This document shows positions 28,027 to 36,886 of a DNA stretch of 64,000 bases, piece after piece. Where the stretch lies: contig CP058708.1 in NCBI GenBank assembly GCA_013414765.1, positions 2,971,553 through 3,035,552 of the forward strand, read 5' to 3'. A program made the position numbers and the translations under genes. Below the pieces are notes generated by a model, which was not told the DNA's origin, did no database searches, and was given only the letters and a program-made list of their open reading frames with translations. Each line of letters opens with the position of its first letter. Positions within the stretch are counted from its first letter, which is position 1. Origin of the DNA: Candidatus Accumulibacter cognatus (GTDB lineage: Bacteria; Pseudomonadota; Gammaproteobacteria; Burkholderiales; Rhodocyclaceae).

Positions 28027-28428
28027 TGTTTCTCCTCGTTGTCGCTGCGTTGGTGACCTCGTCGTACGCCAGGGTTGCCGTCCCTGCGCGCCGCGCCTTT
28101 GTTGGGGATCCGATAGGATAGCCTGCTTGTGGGTTGTCGGGGAGGCCATATGCGGCGACGGGTCTGACCCTTTCGCTGAGCGTGTCTCCTCCCGCCCTCT
28201 TTTCCCTGCACGGTCCTCGCCTTATACTGCGGCACACCAAACGGTCATGACTTTGCAAGACACCCCCCCGATGATGAAAGTCATGACCGTTTCCCTCTGC
28301 TCGTTCCCCTCCCTTGCGAGGGGGAGGGGAGATGCGTGAGTCGCTCACGACTTTCATAGTAATGTGCGAAATTGTCGAAGTATTACAGTCGGACGCTACC
28401 GATCAACCCCTCTTTTCCGGGAGTTGCC
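28027..28428. other. Divergent intergenic region containing a palindromic repeat
   Basis: About 400 bases between the minus-strand DUF2235 fusion and the plus-strand TelA gene. It must hold both promoters, but I could not place convincing boxes. The half nearer telA is a dispersed palindromic repeat (28234-28356). No protein family is recognisable in its short ORFs. Confidence 0.6.
28234..28356 (+). repeat. Dispersed palindromic repeat, copy B
   Basis: The repeat contains a perfect 16-bp inverted repeat (AAACGGTCATGACTTT at 28239-28254, complement at 28277-28292), then a C/G-rich hairpin (CCCCTCCC...GGGAGGGG), then the unit GTGAGTCGCTCACGACTTTCAT. It aligns almost base for base with the reverse complement of 43005-43128. 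It has no coding capacity and resembles a MITE- or REP-like unit. Confidence 0.75.
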
Positions 28429-29556
28429 ATGAAACCACTGTTTGCCGATGCTTCCCCCGCCAACAAGCCCTCCCCGCTGGCCAGTCCGACGGCCGAATTT
28501 CTGCCGGCTACGGAACCCTTGCCGGTCAATCCTCCGGTGCCAGTACCAGCGCGTGCGGTGATGCCGCTGGCGGCAAACCTGAGTGCGCCGTCAGCCAGGG
28601 TGACCGTCAGCGAGTCCGACCTTGCGGCGCTCGGCGACAAATCCACCCGGCGGGTGGCGGCGATTTCCGAGCAACTGCTCGGCATGGTGCGCGGGACTGG
28701 CGCCGACCAGTTCGGCATCTCTCTGAGCCAGCTCGTTGCGACGGCTCAGCAGCTCGATCCCAAGCTCCTCTTCGACAAGTCGCTGCTCGGCAAGCTCAAG
28801 GGGTTCTTCATTTCGGCCAAGGAACAGGTCAGGTCGCAGTTCCAGTCGGTATCCGGCCAGCTTGACGCACTCGTCGGCGAACTCGAACGCTCGGCACGCA
28901 CCTACGAACAGCGGATTCGCGAACTGGATGACATGTATGTTGCCAACGGGGAAGAGTACAAGGCGCTCGGCGAGTCCGTCATCCAGGGCCAGGAGCTGCT
29001 GGCCGCGCTGCACGAGGAACTGACGGGCACGCCCGAAACAAGCGACCCGATGCAGGCGCAGGCCATCGCCGATCGCCGTCAGCTTGCTGTGCGGCTCGAA
29101 AAGCGGATCGACGATCTGAAGCGCGCGCAGATGATCGCCATGCAGACTGCTCCGGAGATCAGGCTGTTGCAGAACAATTCGCGGATGCTGATCGCGAAGT
29201 TCCAGGATATCGTTGCGGTGACGATTCCCGCCTGGAAGAAGCAGTTCTCGCTGCACATTCTGCTGCAGGAGCAGGCGAAGTCGGCCGAACTGGTGACAGC
29301 GGTCGACGACGCGACCAACGCAGCCTTGCGCCGCAATGCCGACCTGCTGCGCCAGAATACCACCGAGATTGCACGTGCCAATCAGCGGGCACTGGTCGAG
29401 ATGGAGACCCTCGAACATGTGCAGAAACAGTTGCTCGGCGCTTTCGAGGACGTTCAGAAGATCAACGAGGAGGCCGCGGCGGCAAGGGCGCAGACCGACG
29501 CCAAGCTCGGTGCCTTGCGCGAAGAACTGATTACCCGCTTCCAGAAAACCCGCTAG
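28429..29556 (+). CDS. TelA-family protein (locus 2)
   Basis: The 375-residue protein starts at ATG 28429 after CCGGGAG. A Pro/Ala-rich N-terminal 60 residues precede the TelA core (VAATAQQLDPKLL-like VATAQQLDPKLLFDK, a long coiled-coil from about 120, RLLQNNSRMLIAKFQDIVAVTIPAWKKQF in pieces, and EIARANQRALVEMETLEHVQKQLL). It is the first gene of a plus-strand Ter chain with a VWA protein and TerD 12 and about 800 bases downstream. It is clearly diverged from the TelA at 18767, so the two are not a recent tandem duplication. Confidence 0.88.
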   Translation: MKPLFADASPANKPSPLASPTAEFLPATEPLPVNPPVPVPARAVMPLAANLSAPSARVTVSESDLAALGDKSTRRVAAISEQLLGMVRGTGADQFGISLSQLVATAQQLDPKLLFDKSLLGKLKGFFISAKEQVRSQFQSVSGQLDALVGELERSARTYEQRIRELDDMYVANGEEYKALGESVIQGQELLAALHEELTGTPETSDPMQAQAIADRRQLAVRLEKRIDDLKRAQMIAMQTAPEIRLLQNNSRMLIAKFQDIVAVTIPAWKKQFSLHILLQEQAKSAELVTAVDDATNAALRRNADLLRQNTTEIARANQRALVEMETLEHVQKQLLGAFEDVQKINEEAAAARAQTDAKLGALREELITRFQKTR

Positions 29557-29568
29557 AAAGGATTCGTC

Positions 29569-30276
29569 ATGTCACTGATCGACCTCAAGAAGAAGACCCG
29601 AATCGTCCTCGAGAAGCGTGCGCTACCACAGCCGCCACGCTGCCGGGTGGGGCTTTGCATCGATATTTCCGGTTCGATGCACAACGAGTACCAGGATGGT
29701 CTCGTTCAGGCAACGGTTGACCGCCTGCTCGCCATCGCCGGCACCTTCGATGACAACGGCGAGATGGAGGTATGGACCTTCAACCAGAAATACTCGACGC
29801 CGCCGGTCGCGAAAGCCGCCGATTTCGGCAACTACGTCAAGAAGGCGATCCTCGACAACCCGAACGTGAACAAGTGGGGAGGGACCAACTACGCGCCGGT
29901 GATGAACGCGGTCCTCGACACCTACTTTCGCGGCGAACGCGTCGTCACTTCGAGCGGTTTTCTCGGCATGTTCAAGAAAACCGAGCAGCGCGCGCCCAGG
30001 GAGACGCATATCCCGGCGCTATGTTTGTTCATCACCGACGGCGACAACAGCGATGAAGCCGAGGCCGAGAAGATCCTGCGCGAGGCACGTCAGTACCAGA
30101 TTTACTGGCAACTGGTCGGCATCGGCACCGACACCGATTTCCGTTTCATCAAGAAAATGGCCGACGACCTGCCCAATGCCGGCTTCTGCCATTTCCCAAA
30201 CCTCAAGATCAGCGACGAGGCCATCTACGAGGCGTTGCTGACCACCGAACTGTGCGACTGGCTGCGCAAGCTCTGA
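29569..30276 (+). CDS. VWA-domain protein of the Ter type (TerF/TerY-like)
   Basis: The 235-residue protein is essentially a single von Willebrand A domain. MIDAS residues are visible in LCIDISGSMHNEYQDG (Asp about 30), KWGGTNYAPVMNAV (Thr about 107) and FITDGDNSDEAEAE. Cytoplasmic VWA proteins of this size accompany TerD and TelA in Ter stress systems, where they are thought to organise metal-dependent complexes. AAAGGATTC precedes the ATG, 12 bases after the TelA stop, so the genes are one transcript. Confidence 0.9.
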   Translation: MSLIDLKKKTRIVLEKRALPQPPRCRVGLCIDISGSMHNEYQDGLVQATVDRLLAIAGTFDDNGEMEVWTFNQKYSTPPVAKAADFGNYVKKAILDNPNVNKWGGTNYAPVMNAVLDTYFRGERVVTSSGFLGMFKKTEQRAPRETHIPALCLFITDGDNSDEAEAEKILREARQYQIYWQLVGIGTDTDFRFIKKMADDLPNAGFCHFPNLKISDEAIYEALLTTELCDWLRKL

Positions 30277-30357
30277 TCCGCAGGTCGCGGCGAACGCTGG
30301 GCAAGGCCTGCAGCAGCGATCCGCCTATCCGTTTCATTTCGAGCAAAGGAGTTCCAC

Positions 30358-30939
30358 ATGGCCATCAATCTGAAGAAGGGGCAGGGGATCAACCTGACCA
30401 AAGCCGCGCCGAAGCTGCGCGTCGTCCGGGTCGGAATCGGCTGGGACATCACACGGGTTCTCGGGCAGTGTGACCTCGACGTCTGCGCCTTCGTCCTCAA
30501 GACGGTCGGCGATGCACCGGTCTGTCTGTCCGATGGGCACTTCGTCTTTTTCAACAATCTGCAAAGCCCCGAGGGATTCGTCACGCATACCGGCGACAAC
30601 CGTACCGGGGTTGGCGAAGGTGATGACGAAACGCTGAAGATTGACCTCGCCGTCGCTCCTGAGGATGCGGTTGAGGTTTCTTTCATCGTCACGATGCACG
30701 AGGCGCTCACTCGTCGGCAGCACTTCGGGATGGTTCAGAACGCCTATCTGAAGGTCTACAACGACGAGACTGGCGAAGTTCTCGCCGAATACGATCTCGA
30801 CGAGGAGTTCGCCGGGCAGACCGCCGTCCAGATCGGTTCGTTGTTCAGGGTCGGCAATGAGTGGCAGTTCCAGGCGGTTGGCGCAGGCTATCAGCGTGAC
30901 CTGCTCGACTTCGTGCGGGGTTATGGTCTCGAAGCCTGA
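30358..30939 (+). CDS. TerD-family calcium-binding stress protein
   Basis: The 193-residue protein is a full-length TerD/CABP1 domain: MAINLKKGQGINLTK, VRVGIGWD, DLDVCAFVL, HFVFFNNLQSPEGFVTHTGDN (the calcium-site loop), DETLKIDLAVAPEDA and the ending GNEWQFQAVGAGY. TerD proteins bind calcium and are linked to tellurite, phage and envelope stress. AAAGGAG precedes the ATG. Terminators are not visible between it and the VWA gene 81 bases upstream. It overlaps the next gene by 17 bases. Confidence 0.95.
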   Translation: MAINLKKGQGINLTKAAPKLRVVRVGIGWDITRVLGQCDLDVCAFVLKTVGDAPVCLSDGHFVFFNNLQSPEGFVTHTGDNRTGVGEGDDETLKIDLAVAPEDAVEVSFIVTMHEALTRRQHFGMVQNAYLKVYNDETGEVLAEYDLDEEFAGQTAVQIGSLFRVGNEWQFQAVGAGYQRDLLDFVRGYGLEA

Positions 30940-31918
30940 TTCACGGGTCCGGCCGCTGTTCCAGGATGCCGCGGCGGCATCCGTAGCACCTGTTTGTCCG
31001 CCGCTTGCATCGAATCCGGCCGAAGCGGCACCTCGGCCGGCCGAGCCAGAGGGATCGCCACCCGCGCGTCAGGTGCGACCGCTCGAGCTGCCGCCGGCAC
31101 AGCCGCCGCCGCAGGCCAAGGCGCGTATTGCACCGTTGAGACTGCCCGAGCGCGCAGCCTTCTCCTCCCCGCTACCCGTGTCCACACCAGCACCGGTGCA
31201 GGCACTGCTGCTGCCGGAACGGGCACTGCCTGCGGCCGCCGAGCCGGCGTATGCGCCAGCGTCCCTGCTCTTCGACGAGGGTCGAGGCTCCGACCTGGAA
31301 CGGCTGAAACGCCAGGCCATCGAAGCCTTGCCGGCGATATCCGCCAGGCAGCTCGATGCGCTCGACCAGGCGATTCGTGAGTTATTGCCGGTCGAAGTCG
31401 CGAACCTCGCCGCCTGGGGGAATCCCCTGCTGCGACGCGTCGAAGCGATGACCATCGAACTGCAACGACTGACTGCAGTGGTCGTGAGCTGGAACGCTGG
31501 CGAGCTGATCGAGCGGTGCAACCGGGCAATGGGCGCTGCCGGTCTATGGAAAATCTTCCAACGCAACTCGCCGGGATCGTTGAAACCCGCGCTCGAGCTG
31601 ATTCTCGCGCAGGCGGCGCCGACGCTCGACGCTCTCGACGTCCTGGCCGGCCGCTTTGTACCCTGCCGCGATGACCTGTTTGCATCGCTGCTGCTGTTCA
31701 AGATCGCGCCGCAGGTGCTTGCACTACGCGACATCGAAGCCGAAGCGCTGTCGCGTCGCGGCCACTTGCTGACGCTCTCGGCCCAGCACTTCGATCTCCT
31801 CGAACCGCAGCTTGAGCAGCTCAGGCGTCAGGTGATCACCTGGCAGAGCGAGATCGAGCAGCTTGTCCGGGTCACCATCCCAGTCTGGGAACTCGCTCAC
31901 GGCAAGGCCAGCGGTTGA
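30923..31918 (+). CDS. Unknown protein with proline/alanine-rich N-terminus, Ter locus 2
   Basis: I choose ATG 30923, which overlaps the terD end by 17 bases (331 residues). Residues 1-125 are low-complexity, rich in Pro, Ala and Arg, likely disordered. Residues about 130-330 are helical (LKRQAIEALPAISARQLDALDQAI, VEAMTIELQRLTAVVVSWNAGELIERC, ending VRVTIPVWELAHGKASG). The final VTIPVWE echoes the VTIPAWK of the TelA protein in the same locus, hinting at a distant TelA relationship. No named family recognised. Translational overlap with terD ties it to the Ter complex. Confidence 0.7.
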   Translation: MVSKPDSRVRPLFQDAAAASVAPVCPPLASNPAEAAPRPAEPEGSPPARQVRPLELPPAQPPPQAKARIAPLRLPERAAFSSPLPVSTPAPVQALLLPERALPAAAEPAYAPASLLFDEGRGSDLERLKRQAIEALPAISARQLDALDQAIRELLPVEVANLAAWGNPLLRRVEAMTIELQRLTAVVVSWNAGELIERCNRAMGAAGLWKIFQRNSPGSLKPALELILAQAAPTLDALDVLAGRFVPCRDDLFASLLLFKIAPQVLALRDIEAEALSRRGHLLTLSAQHFDLLEPQLEQLRRQVITWQSEIEQLVRVTIPVWELAHGKASG

Positions 31919-31995
31919 GATGGCCGATGCCAGCCGGCCCGGGGGGGTGGTTCGCCGAACGCTGTGCTTGACTCGCTCGGCCATCGCCAGCGAAC

Positions 31996-33159
31996 CTAGA
32001 GGGAAGCGCTGCGGTCGCTGTTGACGAAGCCCAGCAGGGGTTCGCTGATGCCTTTGCCGAGAGCGAGCACCTTGAAAAGCTCTCCCATTTCTGCTGGGGA
32101 GACCAGTTTCTGCGCTGCGTTGGCGAGCGGCAGGTAGCGCATCGGGTCGCTCGCCGGTGTTCTTGCCAGGATTTCGGTCAGGCCGCAGTTGAAGAGAAAG
32201 CTCGACTGCGTGGTATAGCCCAGCAAATCCAGTCCGGCTTCGCAGCCGGCTTCGACGATGGCGGTAAAGTCGATATGCGCGGTAATGTCCTGCAAGCCCG
32301 GCAGGTAGAAGGGCTCACCATGTGAGTGGTGGCGGTAGTGACACATCAGCGTGCCGGCATCGCGTTGCGGGTGGTAGTACTCGCGCCGAGGGAAGCCATA
32401 GTCGATCAGGAGCAGCGCACCGCGTCCCAGGATCGTTGCCCATTGCGCCACCCAGGCTGGCGCCAGCAATGCGATTTCACTCAGATAGCCGGGGGCTATC
32501 GCACATTCCTCGGCCAGCGCCTGTGCATGTTCGAGCAGCCGACCACCGGCTCGGCGATCGCGCCAGATGAACTGTCCATCTTTGACCGCGACACCGCGCT
32601 CGGCAATGGCCTCTGTGGCCCAGGTCACGAGATGGACCGGCATTGCATCGAGCACTTCGTTGGCCAGCACCAGACCATCGACATGCTCGGGCAGATAGTC
32701 AAGCCAGCGTACGCAGTGCAGGTGATGCGGCGCACGCTGACCAATCGTATTGCGCTGGCGGGCGCGCAATTCACCAGACACTTCGAGGATCTCGTAGCGC
32801 TTGGGGAGCTGGCCGCGCCGCGCAAGTTCGAGCAACAGGTCGGCGGCGAACTGCCCGCTGCCGGCGCCGACCTCGACGATGTGCGGAGAAGTCAGGTCGA
32901 GCAGTTGCGCGACCTGCACGGCCAGGGTCTGAGCGAAGGTTGCGCTGATTTCGGGCGCGGTCAGGAAATCTCCGCCGGCGCCAAACTTGTACGCGCCTCC
33001 GGCATAATAGCCCCGGCCCGGCGAGTAGAGCGCGAGGTTCATGAAGTGATCAAAGCCGATCCAGCCCCCCGCGGCTTCGATTCGCGCCGTAATGTCGCGG
33101 CTGAGCTCCCTGCTGCAGGCCAGCGCCTCGGCCGTAGGGACGGGCAGCGAGGCTGCCAT
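31996..33159 (-). CDS. SAM-dependent methyltransferase, NDUFAF7 (COG1565) family
   Basis: The 387-residue protein matches the family of mitochondrial NDUFAF7, which methylates an arginine of complex I in eukaryotes; the bacterial target is not established. Motifs are IGFDHFMNLALYSPGRGYYAGG, GGDFLTAPEISATFAQTLA, the SAM-binding VEVGAGSGQFAADLL, LANEVLDAMPVH and LLIDYGFPRREYYHPQR. Start 33159 gives MAASLPVPTAEALACSREL; the ribosome site is weak. It lies 16 bases after the upstream unknown gene on the same strand and so is probably translated from that transcript. Confidence 0.9.
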   Translation of the reverse strand: MAASLPVPTAEALACSRELSRDITARIEAAGGWIGFDHFMNLALYSPGRGYYAGGAYKFGAGGDFLTAPEISATFAQTLAVQVAQLLDLTSPHIVEVGAGSGQFAADLLLELARRGQLPKRYEILEVSGELRARQRNTIGQRAPHHLHCVRWLDYLPEHVDGLVLANEVLDAMPVHLVTWATEAIAERGVAVKDGQFIWRDRRAGGRLLEHAQALAEECAIAPGYLSEIALLAPAWVAQWATILGRGALLLIDYGFPRREYYHPQRDAGTLMCHYRHHSHGEPFYLPGLQDITAHIDFTAIVEAGCEAGLDLLGYTTQSSFLFNCGLTEILARTPASDPMRYLPLANAAQKLVSPAEMGELFKVLALGKGISEPLLGFVNSDRSASL

Positions 33160-33175
33160 CCGGGTAGTCAATGCT

Positions 33176-34024
33176 TCACTGTTCGCACACTTCGAAGCGG
33201 ACCTGGCCGTACATTTCGGGATGCGTTGTCGCCAGCCAATGCTCCGCTTCCGATTCGGCACGCGCCCAGGTGGCTGCGCGCAAGGGCACGAACTGTTTGC
33301 GGTCGTCGGCTTCGGGCCATTCGAGTGTGTAGCTGTGGAAACCTCCGTGTCCTTGCAGGTGGATTTTGCGCGTCATACTCGGCGGTTCGCGATGCAGTCG
33401 GGCAGTCGTGTCCATCAGCAGCAGCCGGTACCGCGGTCCCTTGCCCTGGTACTGCACGATGAATTCCTGTTGCTCGGCGTCTTCGTCGATGACCTGCCAC
33501 TCGGCACAACCTTCGATGATCGCCCCGATCGGGAGGTCCGCTTCATCACGAATGACCTCGGCGTTAACCATGTGGGTTTGTTCCGCCCTTCCTTCGAGCA
33601 GTTCATGCCAGGGCAAGCCCTGCCGGGTCGGCGGTGCAAACGGAAGGGCGTGCTTGCCCTGGCGAATACGGGCGAAGAGCGAGGATTTCCGAATGTCTTC
33701 GAGATCAATCGACGGAAAGTTCGAGCGTGGGTCGGCACGAAAGTTACCGGCTCCCATGTAGCCGACATTCCACAGGGTTTTCAACCATTCAGCGGTGTCG
33801 AGAGCGAGCTGTGCCAGGTGATCGTCCAGCTCGGCGCTATGCGCTTCCGTTTCTCGCCGGAGCGTTGCTTCCCCGGCCAGCAATTCAGCCTCGCGCGCGC
33901 GCGCGCGCAGTAACTCCTGCAGCAGGAGGCTGACCCATTCGGCTTCGGCGGCAGGGAGTTTGGCGATACGCTCGCTAATCGTCATCAGATCGTCGGCGTC
34001 GAGTGGAGTGTCCAGATGGCTCAT
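33176..34024 (-). CDS. Conserved-looking protein of unknown function
   Basis: I start at ATG 34024 because GGGAGATTATTG precedes it (282 residues). The first 95 residues are helical and charged, including the Arg/Ala run RARAREAE encoded by a 17-base alternating C-G tract (33892-33908). The rest is strand-rich with many aromatic residues (TLWNVGYMGAGNFRADPRSNF, YRLLLMDTTARLH, HGGFHSYTLEWPEADD). No signal peptide or membrane helix. No family recognised. It is in tandem with the NDUFAF7-type methyltransferase. Confidence 0.7.
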   Translation of the reverse strand: MSHLDTPLDADDLMTISERIAKLPAAEAEWVSLLLQELLRARAREAELLAGEATLRRETEAHSAELDDHLAQLALDTAEWLKTLWNVGYMGAGNFRADPRSNFPSIDLEDIRKSSLFARIRQGKHALPFAPPTRQGLPWHELLEGRAEQTHMVNAEVIRDEADLPIGAIIEGCAEWQVIDEDAEQQEFIVQYQGKGPRYRLLLMDTTARLHREPPSMTRKIHLQGHGGFHSYTLEWPEADDRKQFVPLRAATWARAESEAEHWLATTHPEMYGQVRFEVCEQ

Positions 34025-34171
34025 CAATAATCTCCCAATGTCGATTTTTTTCACAGTTTACCGCGACCCCGATGGAAAGGCGCGTTTTTCGGAAGACGGT
34101 GGCAAGAATCCGTTAAAATCAAGGCTTGGTTGCTTTCCTGATCGTTGGGATAGCATGGGAATGGGTGGGGG

Positions 34172-34909
34172 ATGAGCGGAAAAACGATCTTGGTAACCGG
34201 CGCCGCCAGGCGGGTGGGCCGCGCCATCGCGCGCGAAATGCACGCGACCGGAGCCAATATCATGGTGCACTACCGCCAGGCTTCGGCAGCGGCCGAGGCG
34301 CTGATTGCCGAACTGAATGCCCTCAGACCCTTCTCAGCCGCGTGTCTGCAGGCCGATCTGCAGGATCTCGAGGTCTTGCCATGGCTGGTGTCCTGCACCG
34401 TGGATCGTTTCGGTCGTCTCGATGCCCTGGTGAACAACGCCTCAAGCTTCTTTCCGACACCCTTCGGCAGTATTGACCAGGCGGCCTGGGATGACCTGGT
34501 GGGCAGCAATCTCAAGGCCCCCCTGTTTCTGACCCAGGCTGCCGCGCCACATCTGCTGGCTGCGCGCGGCGCCGTCGTCAACATCACCGACATCCATGCC
34601 GAAAGACCACTTGCCGGCTATCCCCTGTATTGCGCAGCGAAAGCGGGTCTGCTGGGGCTGACGCGTGCCCTGGCCATTGAGCTGGGGCCGCGGGTACGAG
34701 TGAATGCCGTTGCTCCGGGGCCGATCCTGTGGCCTGAGGAGGGCTTTTTTGACAGCACCACGCGTGCAGCAATCGTGGCACATACCTTCCTGGAGCGTGC
34801 CGGCTGTCCGCAGGACATCGCCCGAGCGGTACACTATCTGCTTGAAGATGCGACCTACGTGACCGGCCAGGTGATCAATGTGGATGGCGGTCGCAGCGCG
34901 CATCTGTAA
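34172..34909 (+). CDS. Pteridine reductase (short-chain dehydrogenase)
   Basis: The 245-residue SDR enzyme has the NADPH-binding motif TGAARRVGRAIA; the Arg-rich form is typical of pteridine reductases PTR1/FolM rather than of ordinary SDRs. It continues LVNNASSFFPTPFGS, the active-site pair YPLYCAAKAGL (Tyr and Lys) and VNAVAPGPILWPE. The likely reaction is reduction of dihydrobiopterin or dihydrofolate. ttcA starts seven bases after the stop, a pairing I know from other betaproteobacteria. A TTAAAAT box near 34113 may be the -10 of this pair. Confidence 0.88.
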   Translation: MSGKTILVTGAARRVGRAIAREMHATGANIMVHYRQASAAAEALIAELNALRPFSAACLQADLQDLEVLPWLVSCTVDRFGRLDALVNNASSFFPTPFGSIDQAAWDDLVGSNLKAPLFLTQAAAPHLLAARGAVVNITDIHAERPLAGYPLYCAAKAGLLGLTRALAIELGPRVRVNAVAPGPILWPEEGFFDSTTRAAIVAHTFLERAGCPQDIARAVHYLLEDATYVTGQVINVDGGRSAHL

Positions 34910-34915
34910 TTCATC

Positions 34916-35821
34916 ATGCGATTGGAAAGGGCCTCTTTGGAACCGTCGAATAACCTGCTGCGCCTGAGAAAGCGCCTTGAGAGCAAGGCCGGCAAGGCGA
35001 TTGCCGATTACCACATGATCGAGGATGGCGATACGGTTCTGGTCTGCATTTCCGGCGGCAAGGACTCGTACACGCTGCTGTCGCTTCTGATGGCCTTGCG
35101 CGAACGTGCGCCGGTCAGTTTTCGCTTGATTGCCATGAACCTCGACCAGAAACAGCCGGGGTTTCCGGCTGACGTGCTGCCGCGCTATCTGGCGAATATT
35201 GGTGTCGAGTACCGGATCGTCGAGCGGGATACCTATTCGGTGGTCAAGAGCAAGATTCCGGAGGGCAAGACGACCTGTTCGCTGTGTTCTCGACTGCGCC
35301 GTGGCATCATTTATCGTACAGCCAAGGAAATCGGCGCCAACAAGATTGCTCTTGGTCACCATCGCGATGACATCGTGCACACGCTTTTTCTCAATCTTTT
35401 CTTTGCCGGGCAGCTCAAGGCCATGCCGCCCAAGTTGGTCACCGACGACGGCGCGCATGTGGTGATCCGGCCGCTGGCCTACTGCGGCGAAACGGACATC
35501 GCTCGTTTTGCGCGCGCTATGGACTACCCGATCATTCCCTGTAATCTCTGCGGCTCGCAGGACAATCTGCAACGCCAGAAGATTCGCGAAATGATGGCTG
35601 ATTGGGACCGGCGCTACCCCGGACGCACTGAGTCGGTATTTTCTGCGCTCCAGAAGATTGTTCCCTCACATCTGGCCGACCAGACCTTGTTCGATTTCAA
35701 GGATCTGCGTCCTGGGGCAGCGCTGACAAGCATGGCGGGCGGTGATTCGGTATTCGACCCGCAGCCTCTTGGCGATGACTGCTCATTGCTGCAGCCAATT
35801 CCGCTACAGGTATGGCGATGA
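34916..35821 (+). CDS. ttcA: tRNA 2-thiocytidine biosynthesis protein TtcA
   Basis: The 301-residue protein thiolates C32 of certain tRNAs. It has the PP-loop ATPase motif [10 protein letters not shown] and the Fe-S ligand pair Cys121 and Cys124 in [12 protein letters not shown] further cysteine lies in [12 protein letters not shown], and [17 protein letters not shown] is also present. The first 18 residues vary in the family, so the exact start is uncertain: ATG 34916 is used here, and TTG near 34937, preceded by GGAAAGG, is a candidate. Confidence 0.95.
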   Translation: MRLERASLEPSNNLLRLRKRLESKAGKAIADYHMIEDGDTVLVCISGGKDSYTLLSLLMALRERAPVSFRLIAMNLDQKQPGFPADVLPRYLANIGVEYRIVERDTYSVVKSKIPEGKTTCSLCSRLRRGIIYRTAKEIGANKIALGHHRDDIVHTLFLNLFFAGQLKAMPPKLVTDDGAHVVIRPLAYCGETDIARFARAMDYPIIPCNLCGSQDNLQRQKIREMMADWDRRYPGRTESVFSALQKIVPSHLADQTLFDFKDLRPGAALTSMAGGDSVFDPQPLGDDCSLLQPIPLQVWR

Positions 35822-35906
35822 GCAGTCATTCCACCGGCGATGATGAACGGTCTGCAGAATCGATAGGGCAGGCCGATGCACAAGGGCAAGACAGGGAGTG
35901 TGATGC

Positions 35907-36806
35907 ATGAGCAGCAAGGAAAGAATGCTATCGGTCGTGTTTGTTGTGGTTGCCGGGAGCCAAAGACTATTCGAGAAACTCGGGGGTACCGAAGCCCTGC
36001 ACGCCGTTGACCGTTGCATGAAACGCATGCAACGGGGCATCGACGGCTTTCACGGCCAGATCATGAAGGCCGGTCGGGACGATCTCGCCGCCATCTTCGC
36101 CAACGCCAACGATGCCTGCCAGGCGGCCATTGCCATGCAGCGGCGGGTTGCCGACCTGCCACCCGTTTCCGGAGTTCAGCTGGCGATCAAGGTAGGTTTT
36201 CATCAAGGTGCAGCAATCGAGGAAATGGGTGAATTCCTCGGCGAGTGCGTGAACACTGCCGAATCACTGGCGGGGCTGGCCAGCGCCGGGCAGGTGTTGA
36301 CCAACAGCGCAACATGGGCGCTGTTGTCGCCGCATCTGCAATCATCGACTCGCCTCCTGAAGAACCTGTCGATTGCCGGGCAGCCTGCGGAACGGCAGGT
36401 CTTCGAAGTACTCTGGCGAGAGCATGCGAGCAATGCTGCCAAAGTGATCGTCGATCATCCGCAGGCCCCCGTCAAGGAGCAGGAGTTGCGGCTCTGCATA
36501 CGTTATCGCCTCTCTGTGAAAGTGCTCGACAAGCACCGGCCCCACTTGCTGATGGGCCGTGATCTGAGTTGCGATATTGCGATTCACGATCGTCGTGCTT
36601 CGCGTAACCACGCGTTGATCGAGCGGCGAGGCGAGCATTTCGTAATCAAGGATACCAGTACCAACGGCACTTTTGTGACCATCAACGGTGAGCCGGAACT
36701 GTTACTGAAACACGATGAGTTGGTGTTGCACGGCAGTGGCGTCATCGCTTTTGCCTCCCCAATGGGCAGTCCAGGCGCTGACATTGCCGAGTTCGAGCAT
36801 CTTTGA
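35907..36806 (+). CDS. Adenylate cyclase-like domain fused to FHA domain
   Basis: The 299-residue protein starts at ATG 35907 after AGGGAGTG. Residues 1-170 resemble a class III nucleotide cyclase (VFVVVAGSQRLFEKLGG, IDGFHGQIMKAGRDDLAAIFAN, VGFHQGAAIEEMGEFLGECVNTAESL). The usual metal-binding aspartates are not both evident: VVVAGSQRL stands where DIxGST is expected, so catalysis is unlikely. Residues about 200-295 are a canonical FHA phosphothreonine-binding domain (LLMGRDLSCDIAIHDRRASRNHA, DTSTNGTFV). It may act as a signalling adaptor. It is about 85 bases downstream of ttcA. Confidence 0.82.
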   Translation: MSSKERMLSVVFVVVAGSQRLFEKLGGTEALHAVDRCMKRMQRGIDGFHGQIMKAGRDDLAAIFANANDACQAAIAMQRRVADLPPVSGVQLAIKVGFHQGAAIEEMGEFLGECVNTAESLAGLASAGQVLTNSATWALLSPHLQSSTRLLKNLSIAGQPAERQVFEVLWREHASNAAKVIVDHPQAPVKEQELRLCIRYRLSVKVLDKHRPHLLMGRDLSCDIAIHDRRASRNHALIERRGEHFVIKDTSTNGTFVTINGEPELLLKHDELVLHGSGVIAFASPMGSPGADIAEFEHL

Positions 36807-36886
36807 GTAGATCTGAGCGCTGTTTCTGCGCCTCATCCGGGCAGGCGACAGGTCGCATCGGAAATCCGTTCCAGAGCGACTGGCGA

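Noticed and set aside
31919-31985. 9-bp inverted repeat GATGGCCGA/TCGGCCATC between convergent genes
   Set aside because: The loop is 49 bases and no T-run follows; chance occurrence is as likely as a terminator.
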